Assembly (NCBI GenBank): GCA_950106755.1
Contig: OX467090.1
Location: 19,693,092-19,757,091 of the forward strand
Source of the DNA: Climacium dendroides
Lineage: Eukaryota; Streptophyta; Bryopsida; Hypnales; Climaciaceae
Length of the DNA stretch: 64,000 nucleotides
Direction of reading: 5' to 3'
Below are positions 1-13,001 of this stretch, piece by piece. The translations under genes and the position numbers were made by a program. Every line of letters starts with the position of its first letter. The stretch's first letter is position 1. The notes under the pieces are model-generated. The model made no database searches and was not told where the DNA came from. It saw only the letters and a program-made list of their open reading frames with translations.

Positions 1-96
1 GACAATGAGTTATATGAAAAATAAAATGGCAGAAACCATTCCACATACCGATTTGAACAATGCCTCTAATTTTCCCATGAGTTTCCACCGAGGCTC

Positions 97-343
97 GGTT
101 GTCATATCGGACAAAATCTTACTATTCACGGACGAATCAGGTGAATCAGGGTTGACTGGCTGCAAACTTTGGAGGCCAATAACTTTTGGAAAAATTATCC
201 AAATTGGGCATATGAGATGTTTTTCGGCATCTACAATTTGGATAATTTTTCCAAAAGTTATTGGCCTCCAAAGTTTGCAGCCAGTCAACCCTGATTCACC
301 TGATTCGTCTGTGAATAGTAAGATTCTGTCTGATATGACAACC
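97..343. repeat. Foldback element with ~109-bp inverted arms
   Basis: The arms at about 97-205 and 235-343 are near-perfect reverse complements, separated by a loop of about 29 bp. The outer ends read GGTTGTCATAT and then TTACTATTCA, which are the same outer motifs as the foldback elements at 33,559-33,865 and 53,930-54,082. The inner part of the arms is different. It is therefore probably another member of one foldback MITE family. No protein is encoded; the two overlapping open frames here only read through the palindrome. Confidence 0.8.
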
Positions 344-2214
344 GTGCACCGAGCACATAGAGTTCATCAAGATCCTCATCCATATTAGCCGTAATATAAC
401 TGCCTGCATATCAGTTTGTTCATTTGATACAAAGCCTTCTAAGAAGTCAAGTTGATTCCACCATGAAAGAAGAACCTTAATTGTAAGATTGAAGCTAGAT
501 TGACAACCAAGCTACTCCACATTACATCTCAGGTAAGTTACTAAATTTTGATATTAATTTCAAAACGCTAAAAGCCATGGGATACTGGAAACTCAACAAT
601 CCTACAGCATGAGTAACTTCTTTTGAATCTTAGCCATTGTCACAATGTTGTACAAATAGGTTTAGAAATAGCACAACGCCTTTGTTGTGGAAATGCTTTA
701 TATATAATCTCTTTTCTATTCTCAAATCTCAAATTAATCCTAAATCTATCTTCCAATTTTTCTTTTACTCTAATTTCAATCCTACAATTCTCAAAATAAC
801 CTAAAAATTGGCATAGCTAGGTTTTTCAAAGCGTAACTAATGGACAATCTTCCTAATGGTTTGAAACTTTGCCACAAAGTAGATAAAATTGTCAAAATAT
901 TCACAAGTTAAAATTTTCAATTCTACCTAAGATATTGTCCAACTTTAATAAACATTTTTCTACAACTTTCTTCCCCTTCTCAAGGTAACCTAAAATTGGC
1001 ATAGTTATTTTCAACCTAAAAAAACACTTGGAAAGTCACTTAAAATAACTTAAAATTCTGCAACAATGTAGATAACTTTTTTGAGAACCTAAAGAATCAT
1101 AGCAGATCAGAATCTTATATTTAAAAACCAATAGTAGAAAATGTCAACCAAAATAGGAAAATATCTTACATAAAGGTGAAATTGGTTATTTAAATACTTG
1201 ACAATGTATATATATTGCAAAAAATTACAAGACATTTGGAATAATTGTCCAATGACTTATGCTAGGTCAAAGCTAGCTATGCCAATTTTAGGTTATTTTG
1301 AAAAGGCAAAAAGTCAATAGGAGAGATATACCAAAGTTAAAAGATATCTTATATTAAAAGATAAAAATTAATATTTGAGAATCATAGTACATCAATTTTC
1401 TTAGAATCTTGATCAAAAGAAATATTTTGATTCTTTATCCAAACAAAATCCTACAATTCTTTACATCAATGCTTCTTTCAATAATAAAATAGCAATACAT
1501 TTTGCAACTAAGCCCCCTCAAGTACATTCCAATTTCAAATCCACCCAAACCAAAAGAGTGACAATAGAATCAAATGTTGATTCTAAGTAGTCATCCTAGC
1601 CCTAAAAGGCTAGCCGATGACTAATCCTAACATCAACTATAATACAGTCAGTTATCAACCAATATATAAAAATACCTCCTAATACTATACACACTTTTAC
1701 ATAAGATGATGTCTACTACAACTAGTAGACAACACACATTACAACACCATGTCACTTGACAAACATCAATGTTTAACACAATGAGATATCAAAAAAAGAT
1801 TTTGACATGGCAAGTGCAAATCACAAACTTGTGTATAAAATCCCCTCCATACAATGCACAATTCCCAAAGTGATCATTCAATACTGTGCATTTTATCCTC
1901 CAATTCTCATAAACCCCCCATTTCATCAAGTGACTAGATCTTAAAGTTAGAATTTGCATTCTCAATGATGAAAATGGAATTGAAAATGAGCACATTATTA
2001 CATTTCAGTACAAGAAGGTAATAAAAGAAACATTAACATTGAAATTGGCTAAGGCATTAGAGAAAATATGGGTTTTCTAAAGGAATAAGATACATCACTC
2101 AATTATACAAATACATGAAATAAAAAATATTGTTTTGAAAATAAATAAATAATAATAAAGATAGTTTAAAAAATCACAATTTGACATGGCACTTAAAGTA
2201 ATCACATGGTCCAT
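344..2214. other. AT-rich spacer without recognisable gene
   Basis: Both strands are AT-rich with dense stops. The only longer open frame (1,789-1,995, minus) has no recognisable domain. No RNA gene or mobile-element end was seen. Confidence 0.6.
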
Positions 2215-2317
2215 GATATATATATATATATATATATATTTTTATTTTTTTTATTTTTTTATTTTTTTTATTTTTATTTTTATTTTTTTATTTTTATTTT
2301 TTTTATTTTATTTTTAT
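2215..2317. repeat. Low-complexity (TA)n and T-rich tract
   Basis: A run of about 11 TA dinucleotides is followed by about 80 bases of T runs broken by single A residues. It lies about 100 bp before the inverted-repeat element at 2,420. Confidence 0.85.
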
Positions 2318-2419
2318 GATATTTGAACGTCTAACCATCAAATAAACAACCCTCTAGAGAGTCTAGCCTTGGATGTTTTTTGAGGGCATCAGAAGGCCAT
2401 TTTAGGTCTATTTTTAATG

Positions 2420-2999
2420 CTGGGGTGCACTACAAAGAAAGTTCATGGGTGAGGAGCAACCAAACCCTAATTACCCATTTCTATTTTTTCTAATTACTTT
2501 CTAATAAACTATAATTTCAACCTACAATTTTGAGCTTTATTTAACAATGTCTACAGGTTTCTAGTGACTGCTAAAAATTTTAATCCTAAATAACATGTGA
2601 TATATTGTCTAGAAAGGATTGAAAAATGAACTAAAATGATATGTTTTTCAACTAAAATATTTATAGAGATCACATGAAGATGACTATTGTATCAATATTC
2701 AGCCAAAATAAACTTTTAGTAGAAAGCTATTTTATAGGATTTTTTTTCATTTTTCAAATTTATTTTCTTATATAATATAGGGGTATGAAAGTTATTTTTA
2801 GCTTTACAATGTATCTTTTTTCTTCTAAAATTTGTAACAAATTATTATTAATATAAAAAATACCAATAATTTAGAACATCAACTTTCAAAGTAGAAAAAT
2901 CTATTCATATTTTTTTTTAAATAAAATTTTAGGATATAATATAGGGGATTCAAATTTGATCGCTCCTCACCCATGAACTTCCTTTGTAGTGCACCCGCA
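2420..2999. mobile_element. Non-autonomous terminal-inverted-repeat element (MITE-like)
   Basis: About 35 bp at the left end (core GGGTGCACTACAAAG) recurs as a reverse complement at 2,962-2,996. No transposase frame lies between the ends. A diverged copy in the opposite orientation is recognisable at about 21,290-21,775 from shared internal sequence. No clear target-site duplication was found, so the superfamily is unassigned. Confidence 0.65.
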
Positions 3000-5900
3000 G
3001 GTTTTAATGTTGTAAACTAGTCTCTATTGGCTAGAATAAAAAATTATTAAAAATTATTAAAATTATTAGGTTTGTTCAAAAAAATATTTTAAATTAATTA
3101 AAAATTATTATTTGACATGGTAGTTGTTCTGGCATGTCAGATTGTTGATTTGGTATAGTTTTCATGTTTCCAACAATCTAAAAACTTTTAGTCCTTTATA
3201 ACCTTGAAATCTCATGTAATGATTTTCTCTAATGGTGACATGTTAGTGACTATAATTAGAACCCCCATCATCAATAATATTTCCAACAGCTTATATATTG
3301 ATACATACATTGCATGCATTTTGCAAAAGCCAATAACTATGATTAATTTGCTCACTATTAGTTGCAATAGTAGTTAACAACACTATAGACCAATGGTCCT
3401 CCATCCATGATTGTCTAAAAAATTCATTTGAAGATCAATTTCTTTGATGATTTCTATATATATTAGATATTTTTCACTATATTAGCTATAATATAGAATT
3501 GACATAAGTTTGTTTGGTATCCATCTTGCAATATGGTATTAAATTTAGTCCCTCTTGAAAACTTCACATGAGGTGATCTTTTGTTTCAAAGGACATCATT
3601 TGTAAATTTTCTTGAGTAATTGCCATTTGAATATTTGATCTCTATTATGTTCCAAAGTAGTCACTTTTTTTCTTTGTAATTAGCCAACCATGTGAGTTAA
3701 CAAAATATTTAAAAGTGGGATATATATATATAATTGAATATTGCATTCTAAATTTTCTAAATGAATTTCATTTAATCCCTATTTTTTAAATTTAAATTTT
3801 TTATTTCCAATGAATTAACACCACTCATTCTATGAACTCATGTAGATTTCTAAGTGCATGCAAGTAAACTCCCTAACTTTCTATAGAATGAAGTTATACT
3901 TGTACTCCATGGTTAGAATTGGCAAAAGTAATTTTGCAAATGAATATCAAAATTTTTAAAAATTAATTTTATAAACTATTTTGTATGGACAAAAAAGAGT
4001 ATTGTAAAATATTTCTAATATTTGTCAAATTGAATAATTATTCAACAAAGAATATTGAACTTGCCTTCTAGATATAGTAGTATGGAGGACCTCTCATTTG
4101 TATTGTTGTATGCAATTCAAATACTTTAGGTTCCAATAATGTTTTACAATTTGGAGAGTCTTCAAATCCTTTGATTTTGATGTGGTTTTGTGAAGATTGC
4201 AAATTAAATACCAAATTCTTTCCATACAATTTTCAAGTAGATTTTTGTTCATAAATCATGGCAAAGTTACAAAAAATTAACAATACATTAAAAAAGAATA
4301 CAATTGAAATTGTATATTTGTATATGGTGAGCATGAGAAGTGCTCATTGTACATCTTATTAGAGTTTCAAAATTTTCCACAAGATTGCCTAAAACAAATT
4401 TAGAATATTGTATCAAATTTTATTGTGGAGAAAAATATTTGAACTCAATGTAGAGATGCAATAAAAATATAAATATTTGGGATTAGTGTAGAACTAGTCC
4501 ATGTACTAATGTATTGAATTATTATGCAAGTCAAATGATTTCCTTAAGATAATGAAAGAACTATCAATTTTTTTTATTAGTGTGACCAATACCAGTAAGA
4601 TAATTCCACCAAATTATGACATGTCTTATAAATCATCTTGTAATTTGATCTCTAAGAGTTCTCTCTAAACATGTATAGCCAAGGTTTTTTTATTCATTTT
4701 TAATGAAGTGCCAAAATAGCGATATAAAATGTTATTGTGGTGCTCCAAATTTCAACATTCATCTACATATTAGATAGAAAATATCATATTAGCACATATT
4801 ACAAGTCCATAATTTTGTTTTCATTCACAATTTGGCAATTTCATCTAAGATTTTTTTTTATTCAAAGTTTTTTGGCAAAAAACTTCATGATTTTTTGCCA
4901 TTTTTTAGCCAAATTATTTTTTTCTAGTACAACTTGTCATCATAAAGCCAAAAAAAACAAAATTTTGTACAACCTATATACACATAATTATTTTTGCTAT
5001 ATTTTGAATATTCTTAATTTATTTATGAATGTCCATAAAATGTGTTTGAAGATAATCTCAATTCCCTTTTTGATTACTAATAAGTGCTAACAAAAATTTC
5101 ACCCAATTGTAACTTGTTTGCAAAACCATCCCATCAAGATTCTTACTTAAAATGTTCAAAGTCTATGCACCTCTTTTCAACACTTTGAAAATTCATAGTC
5201 TATCTATATAATGTCTATGAATTGCATTCTAAGAAAATCTAAACCCCTTGAATACATTTGGCATCCAAGTATATATAAAAGATGTGTTTTGGGATACAAA
5301 GTTGTATTTGAATAGGGAAGGAGGCTTGAAATAGTTTGAATATTTTTATAAACTCAAAAAAGGTGGGCGCTCTTACTTTCTAGGACTTAATAATTTTTGT
5401 GATAATAGAAATTATCATCATGAAAATATTGTATGCTTAGAATATGGGGAAATAGTGCAATTTCTAATATACAATGACTTCATTAAGGTGTTGACAATTA
5501 TAATGTAACAACTATAATTACAATGCAAATTTGACATATGGACAATTATAATTATGACAACTATAATTACAATGTAAATTTTATACTCATTGACATGCAA
5601 GTTAGAAATATTGTTGCGGTAATAATTTTGGATGCAAATATTGAACATGTTGTCTCTATCATACTACTAAAATCATAACTCCCTTTGTAATATCACAAAT
5701 GCTACCATTAATACTAGGGGCTCGTGCTTGCTATGCTACCCATTCATTGTATCACATATTAGTCAAATTTTTATATATTTGAATAGAATGCATGATAATG
5801 ATTTCAATAAGTCTTTAAAATAATTATTTTTAATATTTTGTATAAATATTTCCAATTATGCATACATAGAAATCGTATTTTCACACAATGTGATATTACA

Positions 5901-8900
5901 GAAATAGAGTAGCAATTGGCAATTACTTCTGTAATATCACTTTCTACAAAGGGTGATATTATAGAAATAATATAGTCGTTGCAATTGAGGTGATATTAAA
6001 GAGGATCCATAGGATGATATTATAGAGGTAGCAAATCCATTGCTTCTCTTGGCTTTATACTTCTTTGCACTTCTATGATTTTGTGCTTTTGTGAGCTTTG
6101 AGCTTTCATGATTTCAATTTTCTATTGGTACTACCAAATGAATTTGAGAAATTTATTTAATTGAAGTGATTTTGGATTCCACAACTATTAAGTTGTTCAC
6201 AAAGTTTTTGAGATTTTTAAGTTTTTCTTTTCAATTCTTCAATTTGAATTGCCATTTTTTATAATAATGGAGTCAAATTTCTAATGCATTCTAATGTATG
6301 TGTATCTTTTATAGTATTTACCATTGCATATGTTTCATTCATCATTCAATAAATTTCTATTGTACATTTTAGTATATGCTTACTTATAAAAAAATTATAC
6401 AAAGATTTGAGTCATTTTTATTTGAAGATTTATTGAAATTTTTATTCTGCATTCTATCTAATACATAAAAATTCTTATAAAATTCTAATGATGAATGCGT
6501 AGCATATCAAGCACCAATCACTAGTCTTACACTAGAATTCTAATGTCAAATTGTCCAGGGATTGTCAAATAGTCATGGTTAATGCAGAGATACAAATTTC
6601 ACAACCAAGTTGGGTCAATTTGTCTTAATATGTAGAGCATACAAAAGTGAAGGTTCATTCCTTTAATTTTTAGTTCTAGTTAATTAGTCATGGGAGCTTT
6701 CTTTTTCCATGCTCCACAACAAGCAACATATTAATTGGACCAAGTCCTATAGATCACATTTATAATTAACAATTATACTACTTGGTCAATTGGTCTTGCT
6801 ATACTAATATAATAACTGATTCTATTTATGACAAATTGTCAATTAGACCATTTTTCAACATAAGATCACAACAAGATTCACACAAAGATTAGATCCTACA
6901 ACAAAAGATTTTGCTCCTTAGTACTCGCATTTGCACTTGTCAACCTCACACACATTGTCAATTTGTCATTCTATTTCACTCACAATCACATGACAATTTA
7001 TCTATTACTTTAAGTTTATTATAACTGCAAGCAATCTTAATATAATTTCCTACAAACAATTTGACTACAATGACACATAAATACACCTACACAGTCAGTT
7101 AGACAAAATGCTTAGACAACTAACACTTGGTCTTCTATTGTTAACTCCACACCATAGTATCATAGACAGACCAATAGACATAAGTCAACAATTATTTGTA
7201 CTTAGTCTAATAGACCATAAACTGCAGTAGTTCATTTTAAGATAGCTTAACTCTCATAAGACTTTAAAAATTAAAACTTGACCAAGATCTTTAACCGAGG
7301 CTATTCTCATGTCTATTAGACTTACAAACATTAGTTTAAAGATTTAGGCCAACCTTGTCTGCTTTATTACAATTAAATTATAGTCTATTCGACTCCCATA
7401 ACCAGTTCCCACTCATAAGAATATCAAGAAACTACAACAACCTTTACCAACATTGTCTACTTGACTTCCAAGTTCATAGATCATAACAAGAATAACACAA
7501 CTTGGCTAATTGATCATTAACTCAAGCATAAGTATTGCCAATTGCTGGCAAATATAAAAGATCATTATCTTCATAAGAAGAGCTTAACCATGGACAACAG
7601 ATCAAGAAAATAATTTTATTGTCAATTAGACAATCGACAAAACCAAGGAAATACTTACCCGAAGATGTCTACTTGATCAACACAACCAATTGTTTTCCAA
7701 CTTTGTAAGCCTGCAGTCTATTTGACCTCAATTAGCCTTCTTAGTCTTTGACAATTTGACCATAGACGCTCTCACAAAGATTAAAAATAAAATTGCCAAT
7801 CAGTGGCTAACTTCTTCACTATGTGATTGTTGACTAATTAACTTGACAACAAAACTTTCATTCACAAATCAAGAATTGCTTCCTTCCCTATAGCATTATC
7901 TATTTCACATCAAAGTTGACACATCATAACAATTTTGATACAACTTCTTCTCAATTCAACAAATAAACTAAACACCAACATGAATCATGCCAATCACTAG
8001 CTTAAATTAAAGTTATCATACTCACAAAATCTCACTCAACAATGCTTGTAAAGCAAGACTATACTAAATAAAGAACAACGCCAATTACTGGTTAATTGTC
8101 CTGCACACTAAGATCAACCGATCCTTGGCAGACTTAATCAATTCACAAAGTTATTTGGGAAACTTAGCTGCATAAAATAACACAAGATCAATTGATAGAT
8201 AAATAACTCTTGACTAATTGACCTACAAAGAAAATAATTGAAAGAATGCCAATCACTAGCAAACTTAAACAAGGAATAAAACCAATCTCGGGTTGCTCAC
8301 TTGAAACAATAGAGACATTGGCTACACAATCATAAGACAAATAGACAAATCTTTGTATTGAAGAAATACACAATTACACTTGACAAGGCAAGCAATCATT
8401 GCAAGCTGAGAGAGAGCCAAAAAATGACTAATGTATTGCCAATTCACTTAACCTTTTTGTATTGTAGGATGGTTTAGAATAAGCTAAACTCGATAATTGC
8501 TTCTAAAATTTTTCATGAGTGAACCTAATATCACATACTTAGGAATGGTCAAAATCTACATTTTTGTGTAGAGCAATAATTTTACTCTAAAAGGGCCCAA
8601 AGTCTATTGACCAAAGAATGAAAAAAAAATTCTTTTCTCACTTCAAAATTATAATTTGTCAATCTACATAGTCAAATGGGCTGAAATTTTTTCCACATTT
8701 TGGAAAAATATTTTAATTACGTTTTGAATAGTTGAAGTTTCAAAAAAAAATTCAGTTTTCATTTTTGAATAACATACCCCTCCATTTTTGACAATGCTTC
8801 CTTGAAAAAACCTTCAATCTTGCATAGGTTTAAAGATGCTAAGGTGAAAAGTGACCAATGGATGACTTGGTTGTTCATTATAGAAACAAAGAATGCACCT

Positions 8901-9684
8901 ACTAGTTCAATAATCCAAGAATTTTGGTGACTACCTTAGTCATGGGGGAAGGCATCCTTTAAGGGTTAAACAATTGTATTGATTTATACCAAAGTTTTCT
9001 CCAATTTTCTACTTGTATCGGTTTTTACAATATAGTACTATAGTTTTTCTAGAATTCCAATACATTACTTCATAATGGGCTATAAAATATACAAAAATCC
9101 TCTTTTATTTTTTAACCATTAGATTCTTATTTTTTTCTTACCTTGAAAATTCATAGTTTATTCATATAGAGCCTAAAACATTCATTGTAAGAGAATCTAT
9201 AATTCCTTTCAACTACCAATAAAATTCAACAATTATAGCTTTTACAATTCAATATTAGAATCCATACTCAAACCCTTATTCAAATAGTTTTACTAATTGT
9301 TGTTACCTTCTAGCTAAATAATAGGAATGATGCTCAAACCCTTTATTTGGATGATTCTAGGTGTTCTTACCTTAAATGACATTGGGTTTTTGGAGTAATT
9401 TACTGCTTAAAAGCTATTCAATTTTTTTGAAGAAAATTTTAGCAATACGCTACCCTATTTTCAATGGATGAAATTGTTTAATTGCTATGGAATCTAGGGA
9501 CCATACGTCCATACCCTCTATTATTGATGAATTCATACTCTACTTTTGGATGAACATATGTGCTTTCATCCACATTTCCTCTGCTTCATCCATATCAATG
9601 GATGTAAATAGCTTCACCCCAAACAATCCCTCCAATAATGAAAAACAACCAGCCACTGGGCAATCCTCAATCCCCCATCCATTA
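3000..9684. other. Long AT-rich gene-free region
   Basis: No coding region can be supported; open frames such as 5,418-5,648 and 8,188-8,373 are low-complexity or without domains. Visible structure is limited. A small hairpin lies at about 5,890-5,940, where GTGATATTACAGAA faces TTCTGTAATATCAC, and further copies of GTGATATTA follow at about 5,956, 5,990 and 6,023. A loosely recurring motif close to GCCAATCACTAG is scattered between 6,500 and 8,260. The last 200 bp before the Harbinger element (about 9,487-9,680) are more GC-rich and might be a gene relic, but nothing is recognised. Confidence 0.5.
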
Positions 9685-10448
9685 GAGCATCCCCACCGCT
9701 TCTTCCCTATCCCTATCCCTATGCGGATGTAGAAAGAGCAAATATGGGGATAGGAAAGGAGAATCCCCACCCATTCTTCCCTATAACTTGAACATTTCAC
9801 CAAATTGAATATAATAACCTTCATTGTTACTAGTTTGACTAGAACATATCACCGGTGTAATTGCCACCATTATTACCTATGGTCTTGAGCACATTATCCA
9901 ACTTTTAATGCTTAAAAAGTAATTGTTGTGTGTCACCATATTGACAAAATTAATTATTGTAAATAACCATATTGAAAACAATAATGGTTGTGGTAGTTTG
10001 TAGAAGTGCAATGCGGAGAATTTTTTATGATGTGAAATTTTTCTTATTCCTATTTAAATATTTTCTATCCTACAAATATAATTGATTTGTATGTTATCAA
10101 TGATATTACTTATTTTAATGAATACATGTCTATGCATTCATAATGATTTATTGACATCTAATTAGAAAGTACAAGTGCACCAATTTAATTTAATGTGATT
10201 TAAATTAATGTGACTTCCAAAAAACTTCACGACATGGAAAGGAAAAAGAAATACATATGCTTCGATTATGCAAAAAGTTCACCAATTATTTATTGAGTTG
10301 AAGTTACGAGATGTACACTTTTACATTCAAACCATAAGCGTTGTTTTACTTTCACAAGTAATAAGATAGTCACTTAAACTATACAACTACTAGCCGAATA
10401 TTAATTAATATTACAATTTAATTAAACCTCAACCTTGACCCTACAAAT

Positions 10449-11718
10449 TCATTCTTCCCCTCTTTGCCCAATGATGCTCAATAAGGTCATTTCTAAGGTT
10501 AAAAACCCTGATTCATTCTTCACTTGTCTTGAACCTTCACGATACTTAGCAAATGTCAAAGCACGTTCTTGAGTATTGGCATCACTTCTTTCATAATCAA
10601 TAGGAGGAAGTCCATCGTCCCTTTCATTTTCAATAATCATATTATGCATAATTATACATGCCATGACTATATCCTCAATTACTTTGAGTTTCCATTGCCT
10701 ATTTGACTGTTGTATTATACCCCACTTTATTTGTAAAACACCAAAACAACGTTCAATTTCTTTCCTTGCAGCCTCTTGCATTTTTGAAAAATGTGCTTTC
10801 TTCTGTTCTTCTGTTCCATGGAGTGTTTGTACGAAAATGCTCCATGGTGGATAAATTGAATCCGTTAGCAAATAGTACCCTCCATAGTAATGGCCGTTCA
10901 CCTCAAAGCTAAGATCATGAGCTTGATTTTCAAGATAATTATGCAAGACTGGACTACTATCTAAAACATTTATGTCATTATTGGTTCCGGACATACCAAA
11001 AAAGCATGCCAAATCCACAATGATTGATCACAAATAGCCTCAAGAATCACGGAGTAATGTCCATCTTTGTCAATGAATTGACCATGCCATACTGTGGGAC
11101 AATTTTTCCAATCAAGATGCATACAATCAAGGGATCCAAACATACCTGGCCAACCCCTTTTTCGATTGACTTCCATTTGTGTTATTAGATCTTCACAAGT
11201 GGGTTTGCGCAAGTACTTCTTTTCATAAAGTTTTCGTATTACATGTACAAATCTTTTTAATGATTCCATTGCTGTGCTTTCCGCCAATCGTACGTATTCA
11301 TCACATGCATCTGTTGAGAATCCATAAGCCAATTGCTTTATAGTTGCAATGTACTTCTGAATGCTTGAAATACCTAATTTGCCGATGGCATCTGCTTTTA
11401 GCCTGAAGTAGTTGTCCTGCATTTCAACATCTTTGACTATCTTTAAAAACAATTGCCTTGACATTCGGTACCGCCTTCGAAAGTGGATTTCAATGAATAG
11501 TGGACTTGCTGCAAAATAATCCTTTACTACTTGGTTATAACCTTGTTTCCAATCTCGATCTAAATTGCTTTTTTTTTCCCTATTATTGAACCACCAATTC
11601 TCTTGGATTCAACTTCTTGTTGGAATTGTACTAACTGTTGTTGCAATTCAATTTTTGCAACCATTAAGTTCTCTATTTTTTCCCAGTCATCCATGTATTC
11701 CTTCCACCGCTCTCCCAT
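10449..11718 (-). pseudogene. PIF/Harbinger DDE transposase, two frameshifts
   Basis: Read on the minus strand from an ATG at 11,718, the protein begins MGERWKEYMDDWE and passes through a Gln-rich segment. It is then interrupted at a run of nine A (plus-strand T at 11,569-11,577). The next frame carries DYFAASPLF, FRRRYRMSRQLF and the first catalytic-Asp region GSLDCMHLDWKNCP, ending in LWIWHAF. A second one-base shift near 11,000, also in a homopolymer, moves to the frame with NNDINVLDSSP (second Asp) and KEIERCFGVLQ (Glu). These are standard landmarks of plant Harbinger transposases. Combined length of about 420 residues is normal for the family. Both frameshifts sit in homopolymers, so either decay or sequencing error could explain them. 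Broken as given. Confidence 0.88.
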
Positions 11719-12284
11719 TGTGAATTTGAGTAGATTAACTCAAAAATGTTTGATTTGTTAACCGTAATGGAGATGGAATATGTTTTAGGCTCTCTAGTAT
11801 GAAAGAACATGAATCTTTAACTATCAAACAAAAGTATACTATATACTAACATATTCAATATTGAACACAATGTCATTAGATTTTATATTATACAATGCTA
11901 AATTAAATTCTATTTATTTTTAAGCACGCCAATTATAATGAACTTTTACTAATTATATTTTGAATCAAATCACTTTCATGAACTCTATTTTTATATAGTC
12001 TTTACATTAATAAACTTTTCCTTTTGAATACACTTCTATATTTATCTTTTACTTTTAAAAAAATATTTTTTTATAATATTTTACTATATAAGTGTTTCTA
12101 ATTCATATTTTAAAAGTGTTTTTATATATTCTGATTTGTATGCAATATATATGTAGTTTTCATCACTTTATATTGTAAATTTATTTATTATCTCTTGTAT
12201 GAACTTTCTCTTTTTGTTTACTTGTCCTTGCTCTTTATCTTTTCTTCTACTAATTTTTTTTGGGTTTAAGATTCATAGGAAAAA

Positions 12285-12585
12285 ATGTCTACCAAGACAC
12301 CAAAAAATAAACAATCTAATTTTACAAGGGAAGATGATAGTAAACTTGCTCAATCTTTTCTTGCTATTTCTCAAGACCCGGTTAGATCTAGTAACCAAAC
12401 CTCTGACCAGTTTTGGTCAAGGATTGAAGATAGATTCAATGCTAATCATTATCCAAAATGAACCAAGAAATCGTTGCAGAATAAGTGGTTGGAAATAAAA
12501 CATGATACCAAGAAATTTCAAGGGATCATTAAGTGAAGCAAAGAGACTGAAGAAGAAACCACATTTGTTTTTTGAGCAGAGATAG
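12285..12585 (+). pseudogene. Harbinger-associated Myb/SANT-like ORF, broken
   Basis: From ATG 12,285 the frame reads MSTKTPKNKQ, then FTREDDSKLAQSFL and FWSRIEDRFNANHYP. This is the trihelix/Myb-like pattern of the DNA-binding partner protein of PIF/Harbinger elements. A TGA stop interrupts just after HYPK. At the matching position of the inverted copy (minus strand, about 13,370) the codon is CGA, so this stop is a CpG-type C-to-T change. Further on, one extra T near 12,520 shifts the frame relative to that copy. The protein would normally act with the transposase at the element ends. Confidence 0.65.
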
Positions 12586-12736
12586 TCTATAGCATCGTTA
12601 TTTGAGTCTCTTCTTTCAATTGTTTTGTTTTTCAATTGTTTATTTTCATCGACAGATTGTTTCTTTAGTTTTCTTTCATAGTGTCAGCAGTACACGATAG
12701 AACCTAAAGTCCACTGTTGTCAACCCCAACCGTAGG

Positions 12737-12763
12737 CCTAAACCCTAAACCCTAAACCCTAGG
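12737..12763. repeat. Interstitial telomere-like CCCTAAA repeat
   Basis: Three to four consecutive CCCTAAA units (the plant telomere heptamer) lie inside the Harbinger element. The inverted copy carries a shorter TTTAGGG version near 13,080. Because it belongs to the transposon sequence, it does not suggest a chromosome end. Confidence 0.75.
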
Positions 12764-13001
12764 TTGGTTTTTAGTTCACCCTAAATCCTAAATCCTGCTA
12801 CTTAACCTACTACAGCTAGCCCTTTCTTCCTTTTAACCTTAAATCCTAAACCCTAATTAGTAGGTTAATTAGTATAGGGAACTCAGCCCCTCCGTCCCTA
12901 AATTTTTAGGGATAGGGAAGCCCGGTGGGGGAGGTTCTTCCCTACCTGAATGTATTTCATCTGGATAGGGATAGGGAATCCCCTCGGTGGGGATGCTCTT
13001 A

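Larger units (their letters stand above)
9685..12998. mobile_element. PIF/Harbinger DNA transposon, degenerate
   Basis: The element starts with GAGCATCCCC and ends with the reverse complement GGGGATGCTC. It is flanked on both sides by the trinucleotide TTA (9,682-9,684 and 12,999-13,001), the target duplication expected for PIF/Harbinger. The termini contain subterminal CCCTATCC/GGATAGGG repeats. Inside are a frameshifted DDE transposase gene on the minus strand and a Myb/SANT-like ORF on the plus strand, the usual two-gene content of this superfamily. Length is 3,314 bp. Both genes are broken, so the copy should be non-autonomous now. Its right neighbour is an inverted, internally deleted copy of the same element. 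Confidence 0.9.

Noticed and set aside
5..388. Open frames on both strands with nearly mirrored peptides
   Set aside because: They read through the two arms of the foldback element and carry no domain.
4737..5090. 117-codon ORF
   Set aside because: Phe/Ile/Asn-rich translation of AT-rich DNA without domain or conserved neighbour.
12737..12763. Possible chromosome end
   Set aside because: The short CCCTAAA run is inside a transposon and mirrored in its inverted copy, with genes beyond on both sides.
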